DNA from: Candidatus Omnitrophota bacterium
GTDB lineage: Bacteria; Omnitrophota; Gorgyraeia; Velamenicoccales; Velamenicoccaceae
Reading direction: 5' to 3'
Length of the DNA stretch: 64,000 nt
Assembly (NCBI GenBank): GCA_003451585.1
Contig: DMEU01000023.1
Location: 30,418-94,417 of the forward strand
The notes beneath the pieces were generated by a model that was not told where the DNA came from, did no database searches, and saw nothing but the letters and a program-made list of their open reading frames with translations. Of the stretch, positions 51,014 to 59,022 are shown piece after piece. Made by a program: the position numbers and the translations under genes. The first letter of the stretch is position 1. Every line of letters begins with the position of its first letter.

Positions 51014-52657
51014 TTACTGGCCGAACTTTAGCGGTTCTTCATGGTCGCGCCCTTCTTGCGCCGTATGCTCTTGCTCTTGTTTACCCGCATCCGCCTCGCG
51101 CGCGTCATGCCGGCCGCCGGCGCCCTCGCGTTTGCCGGGTTTATCGGAAGCATCCTCATTTCTCTGCTCAGAAGCAAGCTTAAAATGCGCTACCAGCTTC
51201 TGCAAGCTCTCGGCCTGCGCGGTCATCTCTTCGGCAGAGGCAGCAAGTTCTTCGGAAGCTGAGGCATTAGAAGCGGTGATGGAAGTGTTCTCCTGCATTA
51301 CCGCCGCCTGTTCCTGAGCGGCAGCGCTTATACCATTCATGTAATCGGCTATCTTTGAGACATCATCGACTATTTTCTTTAAGCTCCCGCCGGCGTTCTT
51401 TGATATAGCCACCCCATTCTCAACCTGAGACAGGCTCTCTTTAATAAGCACGGTTATTTCCTTAGCAGAAGATGCGCTGCGCTCGGCAAGCTTACGCACC
51501 TCGTCGGCTACGACCGCAAACCCCTTACCATGTTCACCAGCGCGCGCGGCCTCTATGGCGGCATTCAATGCCAGAAGATTGGTCTGATCCGCTATATCGG
51601 TAATAATAGCCACGGCCTCAGCTATCTGCTTTGAACTCTGGTCTATAGAATTCATGGCCTGTATGGTATTTTCCATGTCCGACCCCACCTGGCGCGCATC
51701 TTTCGAAGTGGCCTGCGCGACTGTATTGGCCTGCACGGCCGTATCCGCAGTTGCCTGAATAGAGGCGGAAAATTCCTCAAAACCGGCGGACTGCTGCTGG
51801 GCACCGTCGGATATCTGTTGCGATGAAGAAGATATCTCCTCAGCCGACGCGGTAAGATTGTCTGATGAATCCGCTATATTCTTTACTACGGCAGCCAGGC
51901 CATGCAGCATCTTATTGATATCATCGCCGAGCCTCTGCAACTCATCACCGGTCTTTACCCTGGCCTTATCCCTTAAATCCCCGAGTGAAGCCTTGGCCAC
52001 AACACCGCATATGACATTAATTGCGCCCAGTATCCGCCTGCTTAAGACCAGCGCCACCAATACAGCCAGCAATAATGCCGCTAGACCTGCAACGGCGTTC
52101 AATCTCAATGCCTGCACCCCGCCTGCCACAATGGAATCCATAACACTGTTTAACTGGCCGGCCTGGGCCCTAGAGAATTCATCGATATCCGTATAGGCCT
52201 TTTCCGCCAACAGGTCGAATTGCATCATCATTGCGTTGCCTTCTTCGGGCCCCTTTTCGATATAAACCTGCGCCATCTGTCTGCCTGCGTCAAAAAGCCT
52301 TGAGAATTCTGCCTTAAACTCCTCCATGCGCCCTGCTCCAGAGGATTCGCCTCTTTTCGTGAAGATATCGCTTACGGCGTCAGCTCTCATATAAAAATCT
52401 TTGGCGTATGACTCGGCCTTTGCCAGGCCCTGGATATCTTTCGTAACAGAGACATCCGTAAGCCACTGCTGTGCCTGAACGACGTCAGCCTTCATATCTT
52501 TCGACAACATGGCCAGCCTGACGGATTCATTCTTTGCGGAAAGCATGCTCTGGCCTGAAGTATAAAACAGCCTCATGTTAAAAGCGATAACGCAAAGCAA
52601 TAGAATAACGGATATGCCGAAAGCCACATATAACTGCTGTTTCAATCTCATCTTCAT
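51014..52657 (-). CDS. Methyl-accepting chemotaxis protein, system I
   Basis: Membrane helices near 7-28 and 185-207 flank a periplasmic helical bundle (about 30-185). Then comes HAMP (LSRRILGAINVICGVVAKASLGDLRDKARVKTGDELQRLGDDINKML) and a signalling domain with tip IADQTNLLALNAAIEAARAGEHGKGFAVVADEVRKLAERS. The C-terminal tail is hydrophilic (KPGKREGAGGRHDAREADAGKQEQEHTAQ). The bundle resembles four-helix sensors, with an unknown ligand. Confidence 0.93.
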   Translation of the reverse strand: MKMRLKQQLYVAFGISVILLLCVIAFNMRLFYTSGQSMLSAKNESVRLAMLSKDMKADVVQAQQWLTDVSVTKDIQGLAKAESYAKDFYMRADAVSDIFTKRGESSGAGRMEEFKAEFSRLFDAGRQMAQVYIEKGPEEGNAMMMQFDLLAEKAYTDIDEFSRAQAGQLNSVMDSIVAGGVQALRLNAVAGLAALLLAVLVALVLSRRILGAINVICGVVAKASLGDLRDKARVKTGDELQRLGDDINKMLHGLAAVVKNIADSSDNLTASAEEISSSSQQISDGAQQQSAGFEEFSASIQATADTAVQANTVAQATSKDARQVGSDMENTIQAMNSIDQSSKQIAEAVAIITDIADQTNLLALNAAIEAARAGEHGKGFAVVADEVRKLAERSASSAKEITVLIKESLSQVENGVAISKNAGGSLKKIVDDVSKIADYMNGISAAAQEQAAVMQENTSITASNASASEELAASAEEMTAQAESLQKLVAHFKLASEQRNEDASDKPGKREGAGGRHDAREADAGKQEQEHTAQEGRDHEEPLKFGQ

Positions 52658-52705
52658 TGCCCGCCTCCTTAATTTGCCTGTAATAGGTTTTTATTCCTTA
52701 CAAAA

Positions 52706-53905
52706 TTATCCCCTGCCAACAGGGAGAACTATAAAAAATTCAGTGCCTTTCCCGGGCTTAGAATCAAAAAAAATAAATCCTTCGTGCCTCTTAATTATGC
52801 CATATGCCACAGACAACCCCAATCCGGTACCCGGCCTGCTGCTATCGCCTCCCCCCACAACTCCCTTTGTGGTGACAAAAGGCTCAAATATCTTATCACG
52901 CATCTTTTCAGGTATGCCGCACCCGGTATCCTTAATGGAAATAACGACGCAATCCCCGGGACTCTTAAATCTATGCGCCCCGCCAACGCTGCAATAGCCT
53001 TCACTGTCGCAAAGACACTTTTTGACACCCACAAGAAGCTTCTTTTCAGCTGTCTTTGCCATGGCGTCGAAGGCATTAAGCGCCATATTCACAAAGACCT
53101 GCGATATCTGGTTCTGATAACAATCCACCGCAGGCACATCCTGGAAGTCCGTCTCCAGGCTCATACCAGCGCTTTCAAATTTATTCTTTAAAAGCATCGC
53201 GTCATTTTTCAGAACTTCGCGTATATCGATGACTTCCCTGTCCTGAAAAGAGCTGTCGCGGGAAAAATTCAACAACCCATCCACAAGGCCTTCTCCGCGT
53301 TTTATCAAATCCTCCAGGATCACGTTAGACTGCTGCAGGAATGCCGGATCACGATCGTCCTTTCCGAGCTGAACAAACCCCTTCATCAGACCGAGTATAT
53401 TATTGAACTCATGCGCCACGCCTGCCGCCAAAGAGCCGACAGCGGACATTTTAGCCGCCTCAATTGAGGCGGCCTGCGTCCTTTTTAATTCTTCATTCAC
53501 TTCTTTGAGCTCATCCTGGTACTGTTTTATCCTCAAATGCGTCTCAACGCGCATGCGCGTCTCGTCCGCGTTAATGGGCTTGACTATATAATCCGAAGCG
53601 CCCGCGCTAAACCCCAGGACCTTCTCCTCTATCTTTTCCAAAGCGGTGACCAGGATAACCGGGACATCCTTCAAAGAAGGCCTGGCCTTTATCCTGCGAC
53701 AGACCTCAAAACCATCTATATCCTGCAGGACCACATCTAAGAGTATGAGGTCTGACACGTCTTTTTCTAAGGAGTCCAGCGCTTGCGAGCCGGAATGTTC
53801 AACTCTGATGGCATAATCCCTGCCCGCCGCCAAAAGTACTTCCCTTAATAAGGCCGCGCCCACCCTGTCATCATCGACAATTAAAATTTTGCTCTGCCCT
53901 GCCAT
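52706..53905 (-). CDS. Receiver-histidine kinase protein
   Basis: An N-terminal receiver (ILIVDDDRVGAALLREVLLAAGRD, LILLDVVLQDIDGFEVCRRI, YIVKPINADETRMRV) is followed by a coiled coil and kinase core GSLAAGVAHEFNNILGLM, NQISQVFVNMALNAFDAMAK, DTGCGIPEKM and GTGLGLSVAYGIIKRH. It has no membrane helix, so it is cytoplasmic. It lies just after a receiver gene at the promoter-proximal end of the locus. Confidence 0.92.
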   Translation of the reverse strand: MAGQSKILIVDDDRVGAALLREVLLAAGRDYAIRVEHSGSQALDSLEKDVSDLILLDVVLQDIDGFEVCRRIKARPSLKDVPVILVTALEKIEEKVLGFSAGASDYIVKPINADETRMRVETHLRIKQYQDELKEVNEELKRTQAASIEAAKMSAVGSLAAGVAHEFNNILGLMKGFVQLGKDDRDPAFLQQSNVILEDLIKRGEGLVDGLLNFSRDSSFQDREVIDIREVLKNDAMLLKNKFESAGMSLETDFQDVPAVDCYQNQISQVFVNMALNAFDAMAKTAEKKLLVGVKKCLCDSEGYCSVGGAHRFKSPGDCVVISIKDTGCGIPEKMRDKIFEPFVTTKGVVGGGDSSRPGTGLGLSVAYGIIKRHEGFIFFDSKPGKGTEFFIVLPVGRG

Positions 53906-53906
53906 G

Positions 53907-54326
53907 CTATTTTATGTTCTTCTTATGCGCAAGCCACTGATTCCTTAGGGCCCGCCAACGGTTTATCCTTGAAAATGTCTCATTCACAATAGAACGCAAA
54001 TTAATAATATCAAAGGGCTTGAGTATAAAATCACTTGCCCCTGATTCAAGCATTTCAACAATATTCTGTAAAGTAGGGTAACCGGTAATAATGATGACCT
54101 GCACAAATGGGTCCATCTTCTTTAATTCAAAGAATAGCTTAGTCCCCAGGATCTTCGGCATCATGATGTCGGTGATAACGAGGTCTATGTCGTTCTGACT
54201 GGCATAACGCAGCGCCTCTTCGGGATCTGTCACGCCAGCGACCTCAACATCCGAGGAGTCTAACGCCCTCTTTAACATATCGACCATTAATGATTCATCG
54301 TCAATGACCAGGATCTTCTTTTTCAT
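53907..54326 (-). CDS. Response regulator, first gene of the locus
   Basis: The 139-residue receiver has LVIDDESLMVDMLKRALDSSDVEVAGVTDPEEAL, LVITDIMMPKILGTKLFFEL, IIITGYPTLQNIV and FILKPFDIINLRSIV. GGGAGGCGG precedes the ATG. It overlaps no gene and heads the 27-kb minus-strand run; no clear promoter was identified in the 229-bp gap upstream. Confidence 0.9.
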   Translation of the reverse strand: MKKKILVIDDESLMVDMLKRALDSSDVEVAGVTDPEEALRYASQNDIDLVITDIMMPKILGTKLFFELKKMDPFVQVIIITGYPTLQNIVEMLESGASDFILKPFDIINLRSIVNETFSRINRWRALRNQWLAHKKNIK

Positions 54327-54555
54327 ATCCGCCTCCCGCGAACAGGCCTTAAACTATGTATAAATATGGTATTGAAAAAATTATGGTGGGATAAGAAAAC
54401 TTTAAGTATGGAGTGGTGTAAACCGCCGTAAGAAAAAATATCTAACATGAATAAAATCAATGGGTAGCCTTCAATACTGCGCCATTCAAAATAGATAATT
54501 TATTATACGGTAGTTATGAATGAAAATCAATTGAATAGGCGAAAAAGGGCTTTTA

Positions 54556-54825
54556 TTAAAACAATACTGCGGCATTACGGGTATTCCACGCTGCCAGCAC
54601 CGCGAACAGAGGCCCGAAAAACACCCTGTTCTGAAAAATCCAGTCGTTTAAAAAATTTATCCTGCCTTCCAGGAGAGTGACAAAGCCTGAGCCTCCGCCA
54701 AACTCAAAGCCAAGAAACTCTTCTATGCGCCTGTAAAGTTCCGGAGACAGCATAAAGATGAGGCTCAGCACGGTCGCGGCCGCTGAAAAGACTATCATAA
54801 GATGCTTAAAAACCATATATAACAT
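54556..54825 (-). CDS. Small membrane protein of unknown function
   Basis: The 89-residue protein has two hydrophobic segments (about 5-25 and 66-84) around EGRINFLNDWIFQNRVFFG. No family recognised. The gap of 229 bp on its downstream side separates it from the chemosensory locus. Confidence 0.5.
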   Translation of the reverse strand: MLYMVFKHLMIVFSAAATVLSLIFMLSPELYRRIEEFLGFEFGGGSGFVTLLEGRINFLNDWIFQNRVFFGPLFAVLAAWNTRNAAVLF

Positions 54826-54847
54826 ATCTCAGAAGTAGAGACCTACA

Positions 54848-55093
54848 CTAAGGTGCGGCGTCGAAACCAGCGGTCTTCACTGAAAAAAAAGGGAGGGGCA
54901 ATTTGCCCCACCCTTTAGAAATCACCGGATCCCGCCGGCGCATATCCTTGATATAGCCATCCGGCTGAACTGAATCTGTCAATGCGGCGACAACATCAAC
55001 GACCACAAACCACCATTCATTGTTATGGATGGTCTTTCGAATCTCTTTCTTCCTGAAAATCGCAATTTTAGTTGTGGTTATCTCTTTGTCCAT
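54848..55093 (-). pseudogene. Truncated BRO-N domain gene
   Basis: Residues 1-62 read as a BRO-N antirepressor-like domain: KIAIFRKKEIRKTIHNNEWWFVVVDVVAALTDSVQPDGYIKDMRRRDPVISKGWG. After KGWG the family's KQI/CVPL continuation is lost and the frame runs through a terminator-like hairpin (54888-54917) and a dispersed repeat to a stop. The protein is about 81 residues against the 120 or more expected. It is a remnant, perhaps of an older prophage or element. Confidence 0.7.
54888..54917 (-). terminator. Terminator inside the BRO-N remnant
   Basis: On the minus strand a stem of GGGTGGGGCAA against TTGCCCCTCCC is followed by eight Ts. It sits inside the tail of the BRO-N remnant. Confidence 0.65.
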
Positions 55094-55163
55094 ATTTTCT
55101 TATTTCGGCTCATGGCGACCCTGGCTTATTACGCCTGCCAAGGTTCGCCTGAGCGTCAATAAA

Positions 55164-55316
55164 TACGGAGAGGCTGGGATTTTTTCTCCCCCGAGCCGAC
55201 TTTCGTCGTCTCTCCTGTCGAAACCGGCCGCCCTCGCTTCATCCTTCGGCGCTCGGGTCGGCTTCAAATCCCCTTATCCTAGTAAATTGTCAGTAGATTT
55301 ACGGAGAGGCTGGGAT
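55164..55316. repeat. Two 17-bp direct repeats near the second element's end
   Basis: TACGGAGAGGCTGGGAT occurs at 55164-55180 and 55300-55316. The complement ATCCCAGCCTCTCCG looks like the T-arm and acceptor end of a tRNA. They lie 90-240 bases beyond the integrase stop, in a 313-bp gene-free stretch (55094-55406), as expected for attachment sites. The sequence between them is GC-rich with CCGAGC/GCTCGG stems. Confidence 0.5.
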
Positions 55317-55406
55317 GATGGTGGCTTTATAGCTAAATCAGCCCTAAGTTCACATTTTAGTTCACATTTTTTCCAGCCATCTCGCAATATGTTCATAATA
55401 TTATCA

Positions 55407-55814
55407 TTAAATCTTAGTTACCGCAAGAACCTTATCCTGACCATCATCTGTGCTATGGCTATAGTATTTGGTAACAACGGCAACATCCTTAATCCCTGCA
55501 ATACGCATAGCATCTACCATAGAAATCTGTGCCTTACCGCACTCTGTCAAGAAACGATGCCTAAAATAATGTGGCGTTATTTTAACGCCAAGCATCTTCT
55601 GGCTTACTTCTTTTAGGTATACGTTAACTCTTGTATAACTATGCTTCTTCCCCAATTTGCCACAAAAGAGATACGGCGTCTTATGCCTTGAACCGTTGTT
55701 ATAAGCTGCCCTTACCACATTGGCTAACTCATCATCAAGCTTTTCAAGAGGAGCATCTTCATCTGTTTTTGTGATTTCCGCCTTAATATTGATTCTCACT
55801 GGTCTCAAGCCCAT
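55407..55814 (-). CDS. Tyrosine recombinase, C-terminal catalytic fragment
   Basis: ITPHYFRHRFLTECGKAQISMVDAMRIAGIKDVAVVTKYYSHST gives the catalytic H-x-x-R and the tyrosine of the family. The opening MGLRPVRINIKAEITKTDEDAPLEKLDDEL matches what should follow the Arg-I part. The N-terminal half is in another frame 55805-56494. This piece alone cannot recombine, since the first catalytic Arg is on the other piece. Confidence 0.8.
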   Translation of the reverse strand: MGLRPVRINIKAEITKTDEDAPLEKLDDELANVVRAAYNNGSRHKTPYLFCGKLGKKHSYTRVNVYLKEVSQKMLGVKITPHYFRHRFLTECGKAQISMVDAMRIAGIKDVAVVTKYYSHSTDDGQDKVLAVTKI

Positions 55815-56494
55815 TCTACGTCCTTCCGTTGAATTAAAGTTGTTTCCGTTATCCGTCTGCCTGTCCTACAAATAAAATATATCAGAGGATACAAATCAGG
55901 CTTATTAGCCCTAATGAAATCCAACATTTCCTTAATTTTGCTATTTGGAATATTAGGATAGCTTTTCTTGTTTGGTTTTGGTCTTTTCATCTGCTTCATA
56001 TCCTCCACTAATTCTTTCTTGCAATAACCGAGTTTTTTTAAACGATTCAACAACGACTTAACACAAATCAACTCTGCCTTCCAACCTCCCTTTGGGTCGT
56101 GTCCTAACTGATTTATGAAGTAATTTTTATACTCCTGAAAAAAAGGAAAACTCAATGCTCCTGGACTCTTAACCGAAGAGAAATGTACTGTCCTAAAATC
56201 ATCAAATAAGCGGGTATATACCTTTTTGTATCGTAGATAACCTTTTTTAGAAATGTCATCCGCTAATATATCCGCATCAAGTTTCTGCCACGCCTCATCA
56301 AAACCAGAGTTAAATCGTTCTTGTTCTCCTTGAGGCTTAGAAGAACGCTCTTCTAATTCCGCAATCATCTTCGCTCGTTCTAACTTCGCCTCGCTCAAAG
56401 AACAAGTCTTCTGTTTTTGTTGCCGCAGTTTATTGACCTGAGCATCAATACGAAAAACGCCTTTTTTGACTTCCGTTATGCCTCTATTAGCCAT
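55805..56494 (-). CDS. Tyrosine recombinase, N-terminal fragment
   Basis: It carries the core-binding domain (LADDISKKGYLRYKKVYTRLFDDFRTVHFSSV, GGWKAELICVKSLLNRLKKLGYCKKELV) and the first catalytic Arg in ICRTGRRITETTLIQRKDVEW. The frame stops after EWA. A -1 shift near GTAGAATGGGCTTGA would join it to the C-terminal fragment. No clear slippery heptamer was found, so a mutation is more likely than programmed shifting. Confidence 0.8.
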   Translation of the reverse strand: MANRGITEVKKGVFRIDAQVNKLRQQKQKTCSLSEAKLERAKMIAELEERSSKPQGEQERFNSGFDEAWQKLDADILADDISKKGYLRYKKVYTRLFDDFRTVHFSSVKSPGALSFPFFQEYKNYFINQLGHDPKGGWKAELICVKSLLNRLKKLGYCKKELVEDMKQMKRPKPNKKSYPNIPNSKIKEMLDFIRANKPDLYPLIYFICRTGRRITETTLIQRKDVEWA

Positions 56495-56669
56495 TTAATC
56501 CCTTAAACCAACGCTCAACATCAGATTTTATCCAACACGACCGCTTACCAACTTTGCGTGGAAGCGGAAAGCCCTTTTTCTCTCTCCACTTCTTCCTACT
56601 TAAAGTAGTTTTTGAAATACGAAACAACCTTGAAACATCGTCTGAAAATACATATTCTGTTTCTATCAT
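56487..56669 (-). CDS. AlpA/excisionase-like helix-turn-helix protein
   Basis: The 60-residue protein opens MIETEYVFSDDVSRLFRISKTTLSRKKWREKKGFPLPRKVGKRSCWIKSDVERWFKG, the MerR-type helix-turn-helix of AlpA and excisionases. It overlaps the recombinase start by 8 bases. It should control excision or transcription of the element. Confidence 0.83.
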   Translation of the reverse strand: MIETEYVFSDDVSRLFRISKTTLSRKKWREKKGFPLPRKVGKRSCWIKSDVERWFKGLNG

Positions 56670-56707
56670 CTTATCGCCTCGTGATTATAGCGTTACCTTT
56701 GCACTCA

Positions 56708-58078
56708 TCAAGTTAACTTTGCTGGTTTAAACTTACTCATAAATCCATTGACCCTTTTATCAAAAATAATATCTCTGTGTTCAATTGGATTTGACAGAAA
56801 TATCCCCTCAAGCGTCCTACATCGGCTTAACCCCACATAAATCTGACCGTGGACAAAAGCTCCTTTGCCCATAACTATTGCAATCACATTAAATGTCTGC
56901 CCTTGGCTTTTATGTATAGTTATAGCCCACGCAAGTTTGAGCGGATACTGTCTAAATACCCCAACAACTTTTTTCTCAATTATGTCCAATGTGCTGTTAA
57001 AGCGATATTCTATTCTTTGCCATTCGCAAATTGGCACATCATAAATGTTACCGTTAACCACTATCTTAACGGAATTTTCAGTTAACTCATTTATAACCGC
57101 CATCGTACCATTCACCCAGCGATGTTCGGGGTCATTACGCAACAACATTACCTGTGCCCCTTTCCTGAGTTTCAAATTTTCGTCTGCTGGGTATGAACTC
57201 CCATCATAAAAGCGCCCTGATATACAAGCTTCAAAATTGTATTCTGGGTAATTCAACTCGCTAAGCTTGCCATCGTTCATATAGGCTGCGTCCTTATTAG
57301 TCATAGTCAAAACTATTGGATTACCTTCCTTTCCCGCATCAGTGACTCGCTGATTCAAGATTTCAAGTTCAGCGTCTGAAAGATTCTTGTCCCTTATTTT
57401 ATTCAACAATTCAATCAATTTATTGTCAGTTTGCCTATACTGCTTGGTCATCTCAAAATAAAATCCCTCAGTTTTATCAAAAACATTGGCATCAAAAAAG
57501 TATGGGCTTTTATACACTTTATCCATCGCTTTCTGTAAATCTTTATCTACCACAGGAGGCAATTGACATAAATCTCCAACCAAGATAAGCTGAACACCTC
57601 CAAAAGGAATGCCCATTTTTCCTCGGTTCAATTGAAGTGAATAATCAATTGCATCCAGCAAATCAGCTCTAAGCATTGAGGCTTCATCAATGATGATTAC
57701 ATCAAGTGCCTTTACCAATAAGCTCTTCTCGTGAGACAGCCTTCTTATGTCAGATTTTTGAATAAATGTTGGTGGAAAACCAAAGAATGAGTGAATGGTC
57801 TCCCCGCCAACATTGAGTGCGGCAACACCTGTTGGAGCCAATGCCACTATCTTTTTTTTAGTATTCTCTATAAACCACTTAGCAAATGTAGTTTTGCCTG
57901 TTCCCGCATCTCCCGTAAAGAAAATATTCTTATGCGTGCTCTCAATAAGGTTGTAGGCATCTAAAAATTCCTGACTTAACTCAAAATCAATAAGCAGCCC
58001 AGCATCAGAGCTCCCCGTGAGCTTATTTGTTTTCTTAATGGTCTTTTTTTTAGACTTCACTTTCAGTAATTTTTTCAT
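56708..58078 (-). CDS. PIF1/RecD-like helicase
   Basis: Motifs are Walker A FTGDAGTGKTTFAKW (about 53-67), VIIIDEASMLRADL as Walker B, LILVGDLCQLPPV, TKQYRQ, and a C-terminal LAWAITIHKSQGQTFNVIAIVMG...GQIYVGLSRCRTLEG. This is the PIF1 family of 5'-3' DNA helicases. Length 456. It lies upstream of the AlpA-like gene on the same strand. It may act in replication of the element or in a defence role. Confidence 0.88.
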   Translation of the reverse strand: MKKLLKVKSKKKTIKKTNKLTGSSDAGLLIDFELSQEFLDAYNLIESTHKNIFFTGDAGTGKTTFAKWFIENTKKKIVALAPTGVAALNVGGETIHSFFGFPPTFIQKSDIRRLSHEKSLLVKALDVIIIDEASMLRADLLDAIDYSLQLNRGKMGIPFGGVQLILVGDLCQLPPVVDKDLQKAMDKVYKSPYFFDANVFDKTEGFYFEMTKQYRQTDNKLIELLNKIRDKNLSDAELEILNQRVTDAGKEGNPIVLTMTNKDAAYMNDGKLSELNYPEYNFEACISGRFYDGSSYPADENLKLRKGAQVMLLRNDPEHRWVNGTMAVINELTENSVKIVVNGNIYDVPICEWQRIEYRFNSTLDIIEKKVVGVFRQYPLKLAWAITIHKSQGQTFNVIAIVMGKGAFVHGQIYVGLSRCRTLEGIFLSNPIEHRDIIFDKRVNGFMSKFKPAKLT

Positions 58079-58189
58079 AAATCAAACCTCCTTTAGTATT
58101 TTAGACCGCTTCCCCTCTTCTTGACCCTTCGTGCTGACGATTTCGCCATATTTGTGTTTTTCAAAGAATGGCTACCCTGGCATAGCTCT

Positions 58190-58378
58190 TTAAAAAACGC
58201 TGCCAAGAACCGCAGTTTTGGCGTTCTCGCAAGCGGCAAGGGTATCCCCTTTGGCAATCTTGCCATTCTTCTTTTGTTCTTTGCTCTCAAACCTACAAAA
58301 TTGCACTTGAGTCTGAGCGTATTGTTTGCACCCCTTAGAGCATTGCTGACACTTCTTGTTTACGCCAGTTAAAGACAT
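58190..58378 (-). CDS. Small Cys-rich protein
   Basis: Starting at ATG 58378 (AAAGGGAGAAAAA upstream) it gives 62 residues: MSLTGVNKKCQQCSKGCKQY...FCRFESKEQKKNGKIAKGDTLAACENAK. The C-x2-C-x3-C motif and a later Cys suggest a zinc knuckle. The longer frame upstream is rejected because of the ribosome site. Function unknown. Confidence 0.55.
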   Translation of the reverse strand: MSLTGVNKKCQQCSKGCKQYAQTQVQFCRFESKEQKKNGKIAKGDTLAACENAKTAVLGSVF

Positions 58379-58416
58379 TTTTTCTCCCTTTTTTTGAATA
58401 ACACGAAATTTTACTT

Positions 58417-58803
58417 TTAAAAATTTAAATCCCAATCCACATATTCGCTTGTGATATGCTTGCAAATATAATACCTTGCACCCAATCCCGCATTATAAGG
58501 CTCAACTTTTGCTATACCGTGATACCAGTTTTTAAGTTCCTTCGTATTCCCAATCAAAGCGTGTATATGAGGAACATCTCCGAATCTATTCCATTCAATA
58601 GCTCTAAAAAATATAACTTCTTCTCCTTGCTCCAGGACATACCGTTCAAACAGCTTTTTCGCTCCTTCTGGCGTAACCATACCGTTAAAAGTAAGATGAA
58701 CGAAATGACTCCAAGGATGCGGAGCAATCCAATCGCCCAGAGCCGTAATCATCCTTTCCCGCTCCGCCTTGCTATAAGTTGAACTTGAATGCTTTACTGA
58801 CAT
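58417..58803 (-). CDS. HUH-type replication/relaxase-like protein
   Basis: The 128-residue protein has WSHFVHLTFNG (strand 1), GDVPHIHALIG (the HUH pair H-I-H) and GARYYICKHITSEY (the tyrosine motif). This is the minimal HUH nuclease core of rolling-circle replication proteins. It ends soon after the Tyr motif and has no helicase domain. It likely nicks and joins element DNA. It is first in the operon that runs to the recombinase. Confidence 0.72.
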   Translation of the reverse strand: MSVKHSSSTYSKAERERMITALGDWIAPHPWSHFVHLTFNGMVTPEGAKKLFERYVLEQGEEVIFFRAIEWNRFGDVPHIHALIGNTKELKNWYHGIAKVEPYNAGLGARYYICKHITSEYVDWDLNF

Positions 58804-58964
58804 AAGACCCCTTTGGTGTTCAAGATGTTGCTCTCTGTGTCAAAGGAAACTACAAGGGGCGTAACTTTTTCCCCTTATACTTATGTTGTATTCCGCAAGG
58901 CATTTCAGGGGGATAGAATAGGGGGAAAACTTGCTAACTATTTGGTTTGTATAGAAATAAAAAA

Positions 58965-58984
58965 ATCCCACAGCAGAGTGGGAT
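58965..58984 (-). terminator. Terminator after the hypothetical gene at 59023
   Basis: ATCCCAC (58965-58971) pairs with GTGGGAT (58978-58984). The minus strand continues TTTTTTTATTTC. It separates the upstream defence-like genes from the HUH-recombinase operon. Confidence 0.85.
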
Positions 58985-59022
58985 AAAGCTAAAAATAATG
59001 ATAGGACTTTTTGAGGGATAAA

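Noticed and set aside
55805..55814. Programmed -1 frameshift in the tyrosine recombinase
   Set aside because: No X-XXY-YYZ slippery heptamer or following structure was found, so a mutation or read error is more likely.
58093..58290. ORF of 65 codons ahead of the Cys-rich gene
   Set aside because: It overlaps the Cys-rich gene in another frame, lacks a ribosome site and has biased composition.
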